Part shown: in pieces, positions 1 to 5,693 of the stretch
How the letters are laid out: every line of letters begins with the position of its first letter
How positions within the stretch are numbered: position 1 is the stretch's first letter
Assembly: GCA_947461015.1 (NCBI GenBank)
Contig: CANHIR010000119.1
Coordinates: 1 to 5,741, forward strand
Source: Bacteroidota bacterium
Lineage (GTDB): Bacteria; Bacteroidota; Bacteroidia; Chitinophagales; Chitinophagaceae
Direction: 5' to 3'
DNA length: 5,741 bases
Notes under the pieces: generated by a model
What the model saw: only the letters and a program-made list of their open reading frames with translations
The model's database searches: none
What the model was told of the DNA's origin: nothing
Position numbers and translations under genes: made by a program

Positions 1-93
1 ACTAAGAACAAAAAGAACACCCCAGATCGTTTGGAGTTCAAAAAGTATAACCCAATTTTGAAAAAAGTAACTGTTCACAAAGAAATTAAATAA
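1..93 (+). CDS. rpmG: 50S ribosomal protein L33 (bL33), C-terminal half, truncated by the window edge
   Basis: Reading frame 1 is open from the first base and gives 30 residues, including [17 protein letters not shown] and the ending TVHKEIK, before a TAA stop. This is the characteristic C-terminus of bacterial L33, a small protein of the large ribosomal subunit near the E site. Full-length Bacteroidota L33 is about 60 residues, so roughly half is missing on the left. The segment that in zinc-binding L33 carries the second cysteine pair (KYCPxCKK type) reads KYNPILKK here, so this is the cysteine-free, zinc-independent form. The next gene starts only 2 bp after the stop, indicating one transcript. 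Identification rests on recalled family sequence and is firm. Confidence 0.95.
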   Translation, partial: TKNKKNTPDRLEFKKYNPILKKVTVHKEIK

Positions 94-95
94 TC

Positions 96-269
96 ATGGC
101 AAAAGCAGCATCTAAAAACGCGAAAGTAAAGGATTTAAAGGCTTCTGCTGAAGCTAAAAACTGGACAAAAGTAATTAAAGCGGTACGTAGCCCAAAAACA
201 GGCGCGTATACTTTTAAGGAAAACATTGTTCATAAAGATAAAGTAACTGAATTCTTAGCCGCTAAGTAA
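96..269 (+). CDS. DUF4295 family small basic protein, Bacteroidota-specific ribosomal protein (bL38-type)
   Basis: This 57-residue lysine-rich protein starts MAKAASKNAK and contains the block AVRSPKTGAYTFKENIVHK, ending in FLAAK. The SPKTGAY...F...V......FLA pattern and the position directly after rpmG and before ftsY are typical of DUF4295, a family confined to Bacteroidota. From memory, cryo-EM of the Flavobacterium johnsoniae ribosome assigned this family as an extra large-subunit protein called bL38; I cannot verify that here. The strongly basic composition fits rRNA binding. The ATG lies 2 bp after the rpmG stop and has no Shine-Dalgarno sequence, only an A-rich leader, as expected in this phylum. 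The first ~20 residues (alanine/lysine-rich) look like an extension relative to the ~50-residue homologues I remember. The gene is followed by an intrinsic terminator. Confidence 0.9.
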   Translation: MAKAASKNAKVKDLKASAEAKNWTKVIKAVRSPKTGAYTFKENIVHKDKVTEFLAAK

Positions 270-303
270 TTCAACACCTTACTTTTCGTAACAGAAAATA
301 TTG

Positions 304-334
304 AAAGCTTTCCAAATACTGGGAAGCTTTTTTT
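304..334 (+). terminator. Rho-independent terminator of the rpmG-DUF4295 transcript
   Basis: The sequence AAAGCTTTCC (304-313) pairs with GGGAAGCTTT (321-330) to form a 10-bp stem with a single G-U pair and a 7-nt loop AAATACT. The stem runs straight into a T tract (328-334). It lies 34 bp after the DUF4295 stop and 36 bp before the ftsY start, so ftsY is either separately transcribed or receives only read-through. Confidence 0.9.
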
Positions 335-370
335 ATGATATGACCATTTAGAATTCCTTAATTTTACAGT

Positions 371-1330
371 ATGAGTTTTTTAGGTAAATTATTCGGCAAA
401 AAAGAAAAAGAAACCTTAGATCAGGGTTTAGAAAAAACCAAGCAAAGTTTTTTCGAGCGCATTTCTAAAGTAATTATTGGTAAAACTTCGGTGGATGACG
501 AAGTGTTGGATCAATTAGAAGAAGCATTGATTGGTGCAGATGTGGGGGTGGATACCACCCTTGCCATTATAGAACAAATTCAAAACAGGGTAAAGAAAGA
601 AAAATATTTATCTACTGCGGAACTCAATACTATTTTGCAAGCAGAGATTGGAAACTTATTAGTGGACGCCCCAGCCGATCAAATGGGTTTTGTTCCCCCT
701 GTAAATAAAAAACCCTATGTTGTATTAGTAGTAGGTGTTAATGGAGTAGGTAAAACAACTACTATTGGGAAACTTGCGCATCATTATAAAGCTGCAGGCA
801 ATGAAGTTATATTAGGTGCAGCGGATACGTTTAGAGCGGCTGCAGTGGATCAATTAACCATTTGGAGTGAAAGGGTTGGTGTAAATATTGTAAAACAAAA
901 TATGGGGTCTGATCCTAGTGCAGTTGCATTTGATACCATACAATCGGCGATGGCAAAAAATGCGGATGTTGTATTAATAGATACAGCGGGCCGTTTACAC
1001 AATAAGGCACACTTAATGGATGAGCTAAATAAAATTAAACGCGTTATTCAAAAGCAGTTACCAGATGCGCCACACGAAGTATTGTTGGTATTAGATGGTT
1101 CTACCGGTCAAAATGCATTAGAGCAAGCAAAACAATTTATGGCAGTTACCAATGTGAATGCATTGGCCATTACCAAACTAGATGGAACTGCTAAAGGAGG
1201 TGTAGTATTGGCCATTGCGCATCAATGTAAAATTCCTGTAAAATACATTGGAGTAGGAGAACAAATCAATGACTTATTATTATTTGACAAAACCGAGTTT
1301 GTGGATTCATTGTTTAGTCTCAATAAATAA
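371..1330 (+). CDS. ftsY: Signal recognition particle receptor FtsY (SRP GTPase)
   Basis: FtsY is the membrane-associated receptor that docks SRP-bound ribosomes at the Sec translocon, with reciprocal GTP hydrolysis by FtsY and Ffh. This 319-residue protein has a short basic, amphipathic N-terminus (MSFLGKLFGKK) suited to lipid contact, then the helical N domain (~residues 20-95) with the ALIGADVG motif at 52-59. The G domain follows: P-loop GVNGVGKTT at 122-130, SRP-specific DTFRAAA at 152-158, DTAGR at 204-208, TKLDGTAKGG at 268-277 and the closing GVGE...DL..F at 294-305. The acidic A domain seen in E. coli is almost absent, giving the compact form common outside Proteobacteria. All catalytic motifs are intact. 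There is no Shine-Dalgarno sequence before the ATG, and no clear promoter in the 36 bp after the terminator. The rpmG-DUF4295-ftsY order is standard in Bacteroidota. Confidence 0.97.
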   Translation: MSFLGKLFGKKEKETLDQGLEKTKQSFFERISKVIIGKTSVDDEVLDQLEEALIGADVGVDTTLAIIEQIQNRVKKEKYLSTAELNTILQAEIGNLLVDAPADQMGFVPPVNKKPYVVLVVGVNGVGKTTTIGKLAHHYKAAGNEVILGAADTFRAAAVDQLTIWSERVGVNIVKQNMGSDPSAVAFDTIQSAMAKNADVVLIDTAGRLHNKAHLMDELNKIKRVIQKQLPDAPHEVLLVLDGSTGQNALEQAKQFMAVTNVNALAITKLDGTAKGGVVLAIAHQCKIPVKYIGVGEQINDLLLFDKTEFVDSLFSLNK

Positions 1331-1350
1331 TTTATTAAGTTTCAATTACT

Positions 1351-1869
1351 TTAGAAAGTGTATCTCACTCCAATGCCACCCTGGTTATTAAAATAGGATT
1401 GAATAATGCTAAATGAAGGTTGCCAGTCAATACTTACATTAAATGGAGCATTGCTAAATTTATAATCAAGTCCAATAATCCCATCAAAACCTACTGCAAT
1501 ATTTGAGTTGTTTGTTTTAACATTATTCTTTTTCCATTCATCACTCCATATTCCTAAATGCGCACCATATCCATAATACCAAGATAGATTTTCAACGTCT
1601 ACCATTGGGGTGTGAAATTCCTTTAACAGGGTAAGGCTAAAACCATCCAGGTTAAAATAACCAATCCCTTCAATTGCCGTATTATTTTGATTGAATTTTT
1701 TATAAGTAAGTGCACCGGGATACATTTTTACACCAAATGCCTTTTTGTACCTATTTGAGGGTAATTCATTTTGAGCTTTATCTGTTTTGTATAAAAGCGT
1801 GTCTTGAGCAAATGAAAATTGTGCAACAAGGATTGTATAAATGAATACTTGAATAAGCCTAAATCTCAT
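1351..1869 (-). CDS. Small secreted beta-barrel-like outer-membrane protein, function unknown
   Basis: With the ATG at 1867-1869 the product has 172 residues. It begins MRFRLIQVFIYTILVAQFSFAQ, that is, basic residues, a hydrophobic core and a likely signal peptidase I site after SFA or FAQ. The mature part is rich in alternating aromatic/hydrophobic and polar residues with many glycines (IEGIGYFNLDGFSLTLLKEF, WYYGYGAHLGIW, VGFDGIIGLDYKF) and ends in GGIGVRYTF. A C-terminal phenylalanine on an amphipathic strand is the classic signal for outer-membrane insertion, and the size suits an eight-stranded barrel. A longer reading frame reaches 1893, but that start would be TTG and lies inside a perfect -7 promoter element, so I prefer 1869. 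The gene converges on ftsY (20 bp between stops). I recognise the general Bacteroidota small-barrel type but no named family or function. Confidence 0.75.
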   Translation of the reverse strand: MRFRLIQVFIYTILVAQFSFAQDTLLYKTDKAQNELPSNRYKKAFGVKMYPGALTYKKFNQNNTAIEGIGYFNLDGFSLTLLKEFHTPMVDVENLSWYYGYGAHLGIWSDEWKKNNVKTNNSNIAVGFDGIIGLDYKFSNAPFNVSIDWQPSFSIIQSYFNNQGGIGVRYTF

Positions 1870-1890
1870 ATAATATACTTTGAGGGAATA

Positions 1891-1898
1891 CAAATTTA
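1891..1898 (-). promoter_or_regulatory. Bacteroidota -7 promoter element for the outer-membrane protein gene
   Basis: On the minus strand this reads TAAATTTG, a perfect match to the Bacteroidota primary sigma factor -7 consensus TAnnTTTG. A transcript would start a few bases downstream, near 1884-1888, leaving a short leader of about 15-20 nt before the ATG at 1869. No TTG (-33) is present at the expected ~20-bp spacing; the nearest TTG is only about 11 bp upstream. The call therefore rests on the -7 box and its position. Confidence 0.5.
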
Positions 1899-1944
1899 GG
1901 GGGAAATCACAAAATTGACTGTTTTATAAATGCTAAAATTTGGT

Positions 1945-1952
1945 TAGGTTTG
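1945..1952 (+). promoter_or_regulatory. Candidate Bacteroidota -7 element for the polyprenyl synthase-permease-smr cluster
   Basis: The sequence TAGGTTTG is a perfect TAnnTTTG match, but it ends only 4 bp before the ATG at 1957, so transcription would begin at or within a base or two of the start codon. A second, imperfect box, TAAAATTTG (1934-1942, three instead of two spacer bases), has a TTG 16 bp upstream (1915-1917) and would give a leader of roughly 10 nt. Sequence alone does not decide which is used. No clear TTG sits ~20 bp before the perfect box. Confidence 0.4.
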
Positions 1953-1956
1953 TAAT

Positions 1957-2922
1957 ATGTTAAGTTTTCAAGAATTATCCGTTCAATTCAATGAACAGTT
2001 TGATACCAAGCATTTCCCGGAAACGCCACATACTTTATATGCGCCAGGTGAATATTTTTTATCCATTGGTGGAAAAAGGGTTAGGCCTGTAATGTGCATG
2101 ATGGGAAATGAATTGTTCAGTGACATACATAGTGATGCATTTGTTGCAGCCAGGGCTGTGGAATTGTTTCACAATTTTACCCTCGTGCATGACGACATGA
2201 TGGATGAAGCTGGATTGAGAAGAGGCATGCCCACAGTACACACAAAATATGATGTGAATACGGCATTACTCGTTGGTGATGTGATGCTCATTAGGGCGTA
2301 TGAGTTTTTGCAAAACATCCAGCCTAGTTATTTACCTAAAATTTTAAAAATTTTTAATAAAACAGCCAGAGAAGTTTGCGAAGGCCAGCAGTTAGATATG
2401 GATTATGCAAAAATGGAGGAGGTAACCATGGAGCAGTACATTCATATGATTACTTTGAAAACATCCGTTTTACTAGCGGCGAGTTTAGAAATTGGTGCAA
2501 TTATTGGCGGAGCCAGTGAAAACAATTGCCACCACTTATATGAGTTTGGTAAAAAAATTGGTATTGCGTTTCAAATTCAGGACGATTATTTAGATGCTTA
2601 CGGGGATGCTGCTAATTTTGGAAAGGAAGTAGGAGGGGATATAAAACAAAATAAAAAGACTTTCTTATTGTTACATGCTTTATCCGTAGCAAACAATGAT
2701 CAACGTGCTGCATTAGCTGAATTATTAAATAATGACAATCCTGATAAAGTAGAAAAGGTATTGGACATTTTTAATGCTTGTGGCGTAGGTGCATGGGCAG
2801 AGAATTTAAAATCAAAATATTTGCAAGAAGCTTTTGATCATTTAGAATCTATTGCTGTTGTTTCGGCTCGCAAACAACCGCTGATAGAACTTGCGAACTA
2901 TTTAATAAATCGAAATAAATAA
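1957..2922 (+). CDS. Polyprenyl diphosphate synthase, probably short-chain (FPP/GGPP type)
   Basis: This 321-residue trans-isoprenyl diphosphate synthase condenses IPP onto an allylic diphosphate in the cytoplasm. Visible motifs are GGKRVRP at 38-44 (IPP binding), the first aspartate-rich motif DDMMD at 79-83 followed by RRGMPTVH, GQQLDM at 143-148, KTS at 168-170, and the second aspartate-rich motif QDDYLD at 208-213 followed by GKEVGGDIKQNKKT. Both Mg-binding motifs are complete. The residue five positions before the first motif is phenylalanine (F74, in FTLVHDD). A bulky aromatic there limits chain length in archaeal-type GGPP synthases, whereas octaprenyl synthases such as IspB carry a small residue, so a C15-C20 product is inferred. 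The start gives the normal N-terminus (YAPGEYFLSIGGKR at 28-41). It is first in a cluster with the permease (14-bp gap) and the Smr gene. No Shine-Dalgarno sequence is present. Confidence 0.93.
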   Translation: MLSFQELSVQFNEQFDTKHFPETPHTLYAPGEYFLSIGGKRVRPVMCMMGNELFSDIHSDAFVAARAVELFHNFTLVHDDMMDEAGLRRGMPTVHTKYDVNTALLVGDVMLIRAYEFLQNIQPSYLPKILKIFNKTAREVCEGQQLDMDYAKMEEVTMEQYIHMITLKTSVLLAASLEIGAIIGGASENNCHHLYEFGKKIGIAFQIQDDYLDAYGDAANFGKEVGGDIKQNKKTFLLLHALSVANNDQRAALAELLNNDNPDKVEKVLDIFNACGVGAWAENLKSKYLQEAFDHLESIAVVSARKQPLIELANYLINRNK

Positions 2923-2936
2923 TCCCCTAAAATAGC

Positions 2937-4643
2937 ATGAATCTTTTCAGAAAAAAATCAATCGATAAAATTGTACAAGATGCTGCTACTGGAATGTCGG
3001 ATGGACACAGTGCAAGCGGGTTAAAAAAAGTGTTGGGTGTAAGGGATTTAACTTTTATGGGCATTGCCGCTGTGGTGGGCGCAGGGATTTTTTCAACCAT
3101 TGGTACAGCAGCGCATAATGGTGGACCTGGTATTTCCATATTATTTGTTATAACCGCTATTACCTGTGGATTTAGTGCCCTTTGTTATGCGGAGTTTGCG
3201 AGTAGGGTGCCTATTGCTGGAAGTGCTTACACGTATGCTTATGTATCTTTTGGAGAATTAATTGCATGGATTATTGGTTGGGCATTAATTTTAGAATATG
3301 CCATTGGTAATATTGTGGTTGCTATTAGTTGGAGTGGTTATTTTGTAAACTTATTGGAAGGTTTCCATATTCATTTACCAGGATGGTTGTCAACCAACTA
3401 TGATCAAGCTCATCAAGGTTTTGCAGAAGCTACGAAACACTTAAGCGAAGGAAAGACGCCTGAAACTTTTTCTAAATTGGCTCGGATTGGATATGACGCA
3501 ATGACCAATGCGCCAATGATTGGAAATTGGAAAATTATATTAAATGTCCCTGCCTTAATTATTGTGGTATTAATTACCATGTTGGTTTATAGAGGAATTA
3601 AAGAAAGTAAGAAGAGCACTAATGCAATGGTCATTTTTAAAATTTGTATCATTGTAGGTGTCATAATTTTAGGGGCTTTTTATGTTGATACTTCCAATTG
3701 GATGCCATTTATGCCCAATGGGTTTAAGGGGGTTTTAGCGGGGGTATCGGCAGTGTTTTATGCTTATATAGGTTTTGATGCCATTTCAACCACTGCGGAG
3801 GAATGTAAAAATCCACAACGTGATTTACCTAGGGGCATGATTTATTCTCTTATCATTTGTACTGTGCTTTATATTTTAATTGCGTTAGTATTAACAGGGA
3901 TGGTAAATTATAAGGAATTAGATGTTGCCGATCCTTTGGCATTTGTATTCGAAAGAATAGGCATGCATAAAATTGGCTATATTATTTCAATTAGTGCGGT
4001 GGTGGCTACTACCAGTGTATTATTGGTTTTTCAATTGGGACAACCCAGAATATGGATGAGTATGAGTAGGGATGGATTGCTTCCAAAAAAGTTTTCTAAT
4101 GTGCATCCTAAATTTGGAACCCCTGCTTTTGCAACTATTGTTACCGGTATTTTTGTTGGTATACCATCTTTATTCATGTCAATAAGTGCCATGACCGATT
4201 TAACAAGTATTGGTACGCTGTTTGCTTTTGTATTGGTTTGCTTTGGGGTATTGGCATTGCCAAGGGTAAAATTGGATGGTACAAAAAAACAAGCTTTTAG
4301 ATTGCCTTACATTAATGGGCAATTTATCATTCCAATATTAGCGTTCTTATTTATTTATTTTGGTAATGTTAGAATACAAAATGCCTTTTTTGCAACAGGG
4401 AAAGATGCTTATCAAGAATTTCTTTTTTTGGTTTTCGTTTTTATATTAGTGTTTGTAGCTATTTTTAGTTTCCTTCGTAAGTTTTCTACAATTCCAATTG
4501 TTGGAGCCATGTGTTGCTTGTATTTAATGATTGAAATTCCTCCTGTGAGCTGGATGTGGTTTTTTATATGGATGGCTCTGGGTTTAATAATTTATGCATT
4601 ATATGGCAGCAAGAAGTCCAAATTAAATGAATCGAATACTTAA
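2937..4643 (+). CDS. APC-superfamily amino acid permease, cationic amino acid transporter (CAT)-like
   Basis: This 568-residue inner-membrane protein has about 13-14 predicted transmembrane segments. The LeuT-fold core begins with VVGAGIFSTIG (46-56, unwound helix 1, substrate binding) and GPG (63-65). It continues with YAEFASRVPIAGSAYTYAY (84-102), GELIAWIIGWALILEYAIGN (106-125), FYAYIGFDAISTTAEECKNP (274-293, helix 6 and loop) and LGQPRIWMSMSRDGLLP (367-383). These are hallmarks of the CAT/YfnA branch of APC carriers; the exact substrate cannot be read from sequence. A hydrophilic stretch of ~57 residues (142-198) separates helices 3 and 4, and an extra helical pair at ~519-556 makes it longer than 12-helix members (~450-490 residues). 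The N-terminal ~30 residues are basic and cytoplasmic, and the tail is lysine-rich. Its ATG lies 14 bp after the polyprenyl synthase stop and it is probably co-transcribed. No Shine-Dalgarno sequence is present. Confidence 0.9.
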   Translation: MNLFRKKSIDKIVQDAATGMSDGHSASGLKKVLGVRDLTFMGIAAVVGAGIFSTIGTAAHNGGPGISILFVITAITCGFSALCYAEFASRVPIAGSAYTYAYVSFGELIAWIIGWALILEYAIGNIVVAISWSGYFVNLLEGFHIHLPGWLSTNYDQAHQGFAEATKHLSEGKTPETFSKLARIGYDAMTNAPMIGNWKIILNVPALIIVVLITMLVYRGIKESKKSTNAMVIFKICIIVGVIILGAFYVDTSNWMPFMPNGFKGVLAGVSAVFYAYIGFDAISTTAEECKNPQRDLPRGMIYSLIICTVLYILIALVLTGMVNYKELDVADPLAFVFERIGMHKIGYIISISAVVATTSVLLVFQLGQPRIWMSMSRDGLLPKKFSNVHPKFGTPAFATIVTGIFVGIPSLFMSISAMTDLTSIGTLFAFVLVCFGVLALPRVKLDGTKKQAFRLPYINGQFIIPILAFLFIYFGNVRIQNAFFATGKDAYQEFLFLVFVFILVFVAIFSFLRKFSTIPIVGAMCCLYLMIEIPPVSWMWFFIWMALGLIIYALYGSKKSKLNESNT

Positions 4644-4649
4644 TATTTT

Positions 4650-5678
4650 ATGAAGTATCAGGTAGGAGATGAAATTTTAGTTTTACTTAGTAACGAGGAA
4701 GGGCGTATCATTGAAATAATGGATGATAAAATGGTGATGATAGAAGTGCGTGGCGTGAAGTTCCCGGCTTATATGGACCAAATAGATTTCCCTTATTTTA
4801 AAAGATTCACAGAAAAAAAGTTATTCCCTCAAAAAGCGGCTCCACAAAAAATTTATGTAGATCAAATACCCAAAGAGAAAGTAGTTAAAAACGACAGTAA
4901 GGACGAAGAAGGTGTTTGGTTAAATATTATTCCTAAGTTTACTTTAGATGATTTTAATGACGAAATAGTTGAAAGTTTAAAAATATTCCTATCTAACAGG
5001 AATAGAGTAAGCTATCATTTTATTTATGATCAAGCCTTTGGCGGCGAAAGTAATTTTTCTATTGAATCTACGATAGCTCCCTTTACCGATTTTTATATAC
5101 ATGATATTGCATTTGAGGATGTGAATGACAGTCCTGTTTTTTCAGTAGATTTCTCTTTAACTGAACCACATAAGAAGAAGGCGGATCATTTTGAGGCGAT
5201 TGTAAAAATTAAGCCAAAACAGTTTTTTCAAAAAATTGAAATACTAAAGGAAGACGAAAAGGCACAAATACGTTACCCATTATTTGAAACCTATCCTGAT
5301 AAAGTGGAAGACAACCATATAGCCATTGATGTTTTAAGAAACGCGGGGTATAAAGTATATGACGCTTCAAAAATCAAACAAAATATACAGCAAGCCCGTT
5401 CGGTAATTGATTTACACATTGAAAAAATTATGGATGGACATAGTCATTTAAGCAATGCCGAAATCTTGCATTTTCAATTGGAAGAATTTGAAAAATGGTT
5501 TGAGCTAGCGCGTCTTAACCATTTACCATCTATGATTATCATTCACGGTGTGGGTAAGGGTAAATTAAAGGCCGAGATACATGATTTATTAAAAGTAAAG
5601 CCAGGGGTAAAAAGCTTTATTAATCAATACTCCGATTTTTATGGGTACGGCGCTACGGAAGTGTTTTTTGAATACTAA
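4650..5678 (+). CDS. DUF2027-Smr domain protein (MutS2/SmrB C-terminal-like)
   Basis: This soluble protein has 342 residues. Residues 1-50 form a beta-rich SH3/KOW-like start (VGDEILVLLSNEEGRIIEIM ... GVKFPAYMDQI). A charged linker (~51-88) leads to a beta-sandwich-like middle (~89-200), together resembling the Bacteroidota DUF2027 architecture. The C-terminal Smr domain (~251-342) carries IDLHIEK (253-259), the helix LSNAEILHFQLEEFEKWFE (267-285), IIIHGVGKGKLK (296-307) and YGYGATEVFF (331-340). In the Smr family the DLH and HGxGxG motifs form the nucleic-acid-binding/nuclease site; both are intact. Known Smr proteins act on DNA (MutS2) or cut mRNA at collided ribosomes (E. coli SmrB); the substrate of this type is not known to me. 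There are ~43 residues between DLH and HGVG, longer than in SmrB, because of a loop at ~258-266. The gene starts 6 bp after the permease stop and has no Shine-Dalgarno sequence. Confidence 0.9.
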   Translation: MKYQVGDEILVLLSNEEGRIIEIMDDKMVMIEVRGVKFPAYMDQIDFPYFKRFTEKKLFPQKAAPQKIYVDQIPKEKVVKNDSKDEEGVWLNIIPKFTLDDFNDEIVESLKIFLSNRNRVSYHFIYDQAFGGESNFSIESTIAPFTDFYIHDIAFEDVNDSPVFSVDFSLTEPHKKKADHFEAIVKIKPKQFFQKIEILKEDEKAQIRYPLFETYPDKVEDNHIAIDVLRNAGYKVYDASKIKQNIQQARSVIDLHIEKIMDGHSHLSNAEILHFQLEEFEKWFELARLNHLPSMIIIHGVGKGKLKAEIHDLLKVKPGVKSFINQYSDFYGYGATEVFFEY

Positions 5679-5686
5679 GCCGTACC
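5644..5686. repeat. 8-bp perfect inverted repeat spanning the smr stop and the rnpB promoter
   Basis: GGTACGGC (5644-5651) is exactly complementary to GCCGTACC (5679-5686), with 27 bases between them. The left arm lies in the last codons of the Smr gene. The right arm begins at the base after its stop and supplies the TACC of the rnpB -7 box. In RNA this could form a stem with a large loop followed by UUUG, a weak terminator at best; as DNA it could be a protein site. The repeat is real; any function is inference. Confidence 0.5.
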
Positions 5687-5690
5687 TTTG
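5683..5690 (+). promoter_or_regulatory. Bacteroidota -7 promoter element for rnpB
   Basis: TACCTTTG is a perfect TAnnTTTG match, followed by CA as in the TACCTTTGCA form I associate with Chitinophagaceae-type promoters. It starts 5 bp after the smr stop and would place the transcript start at about 5694-5698, just before the RNase P RNA core. The -33 position (~19 bp upstream) has GTG (5661-5663) rather than TTG. Confidence 0.7.
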
Positions 5691-5693
5691 CAA

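Noticed and set aside
359..366. TAATTTTA just before ftsY as a promoter -7 box
   Set aside because: It lacks the final G of TAnnTTTG, has no TTG at the right spacing, and would start transcription inside the coding sequence.
1322..1336. AT-only palindrome AATAAAT-A-ATTTATT over the ftsY stop codon, considered as a terminator
   Set aside because: It has no G-C pairs and a one-base centre, so it cannot form a stable hairpin, and no T tract follows. Such palindromes are expected by chance in AT-rich DNA.
1352..1363. Short inverted repeat ACTTT-AG-AAAGT near the end of the minus-strand gene
   Set aside because: Five-base arms with a two-base loop are too weak for a terminator and common by chance.
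1870..1893. Upstream extension of the minus-strand protein gene to a start at 1893
   Set aside because: The start would be TTG, lies within the TAAATTTG promoter element, and adds residues in front of a well-formed signal peptide that starts at the ATG at 1869.
2059..2241. 60-residue open frame on the minus strand
   Set aside because: It lies wholly inside the polyprenyl synthase gene over its conserved DDMMD region; the translation shows no recognisable domain.
2927..3139. 70-residue open frame on the minus strand
   Set aside because: It is antisense to the start of the permease gene, proline-rich with no family resemblance; a shadow of the real gene.
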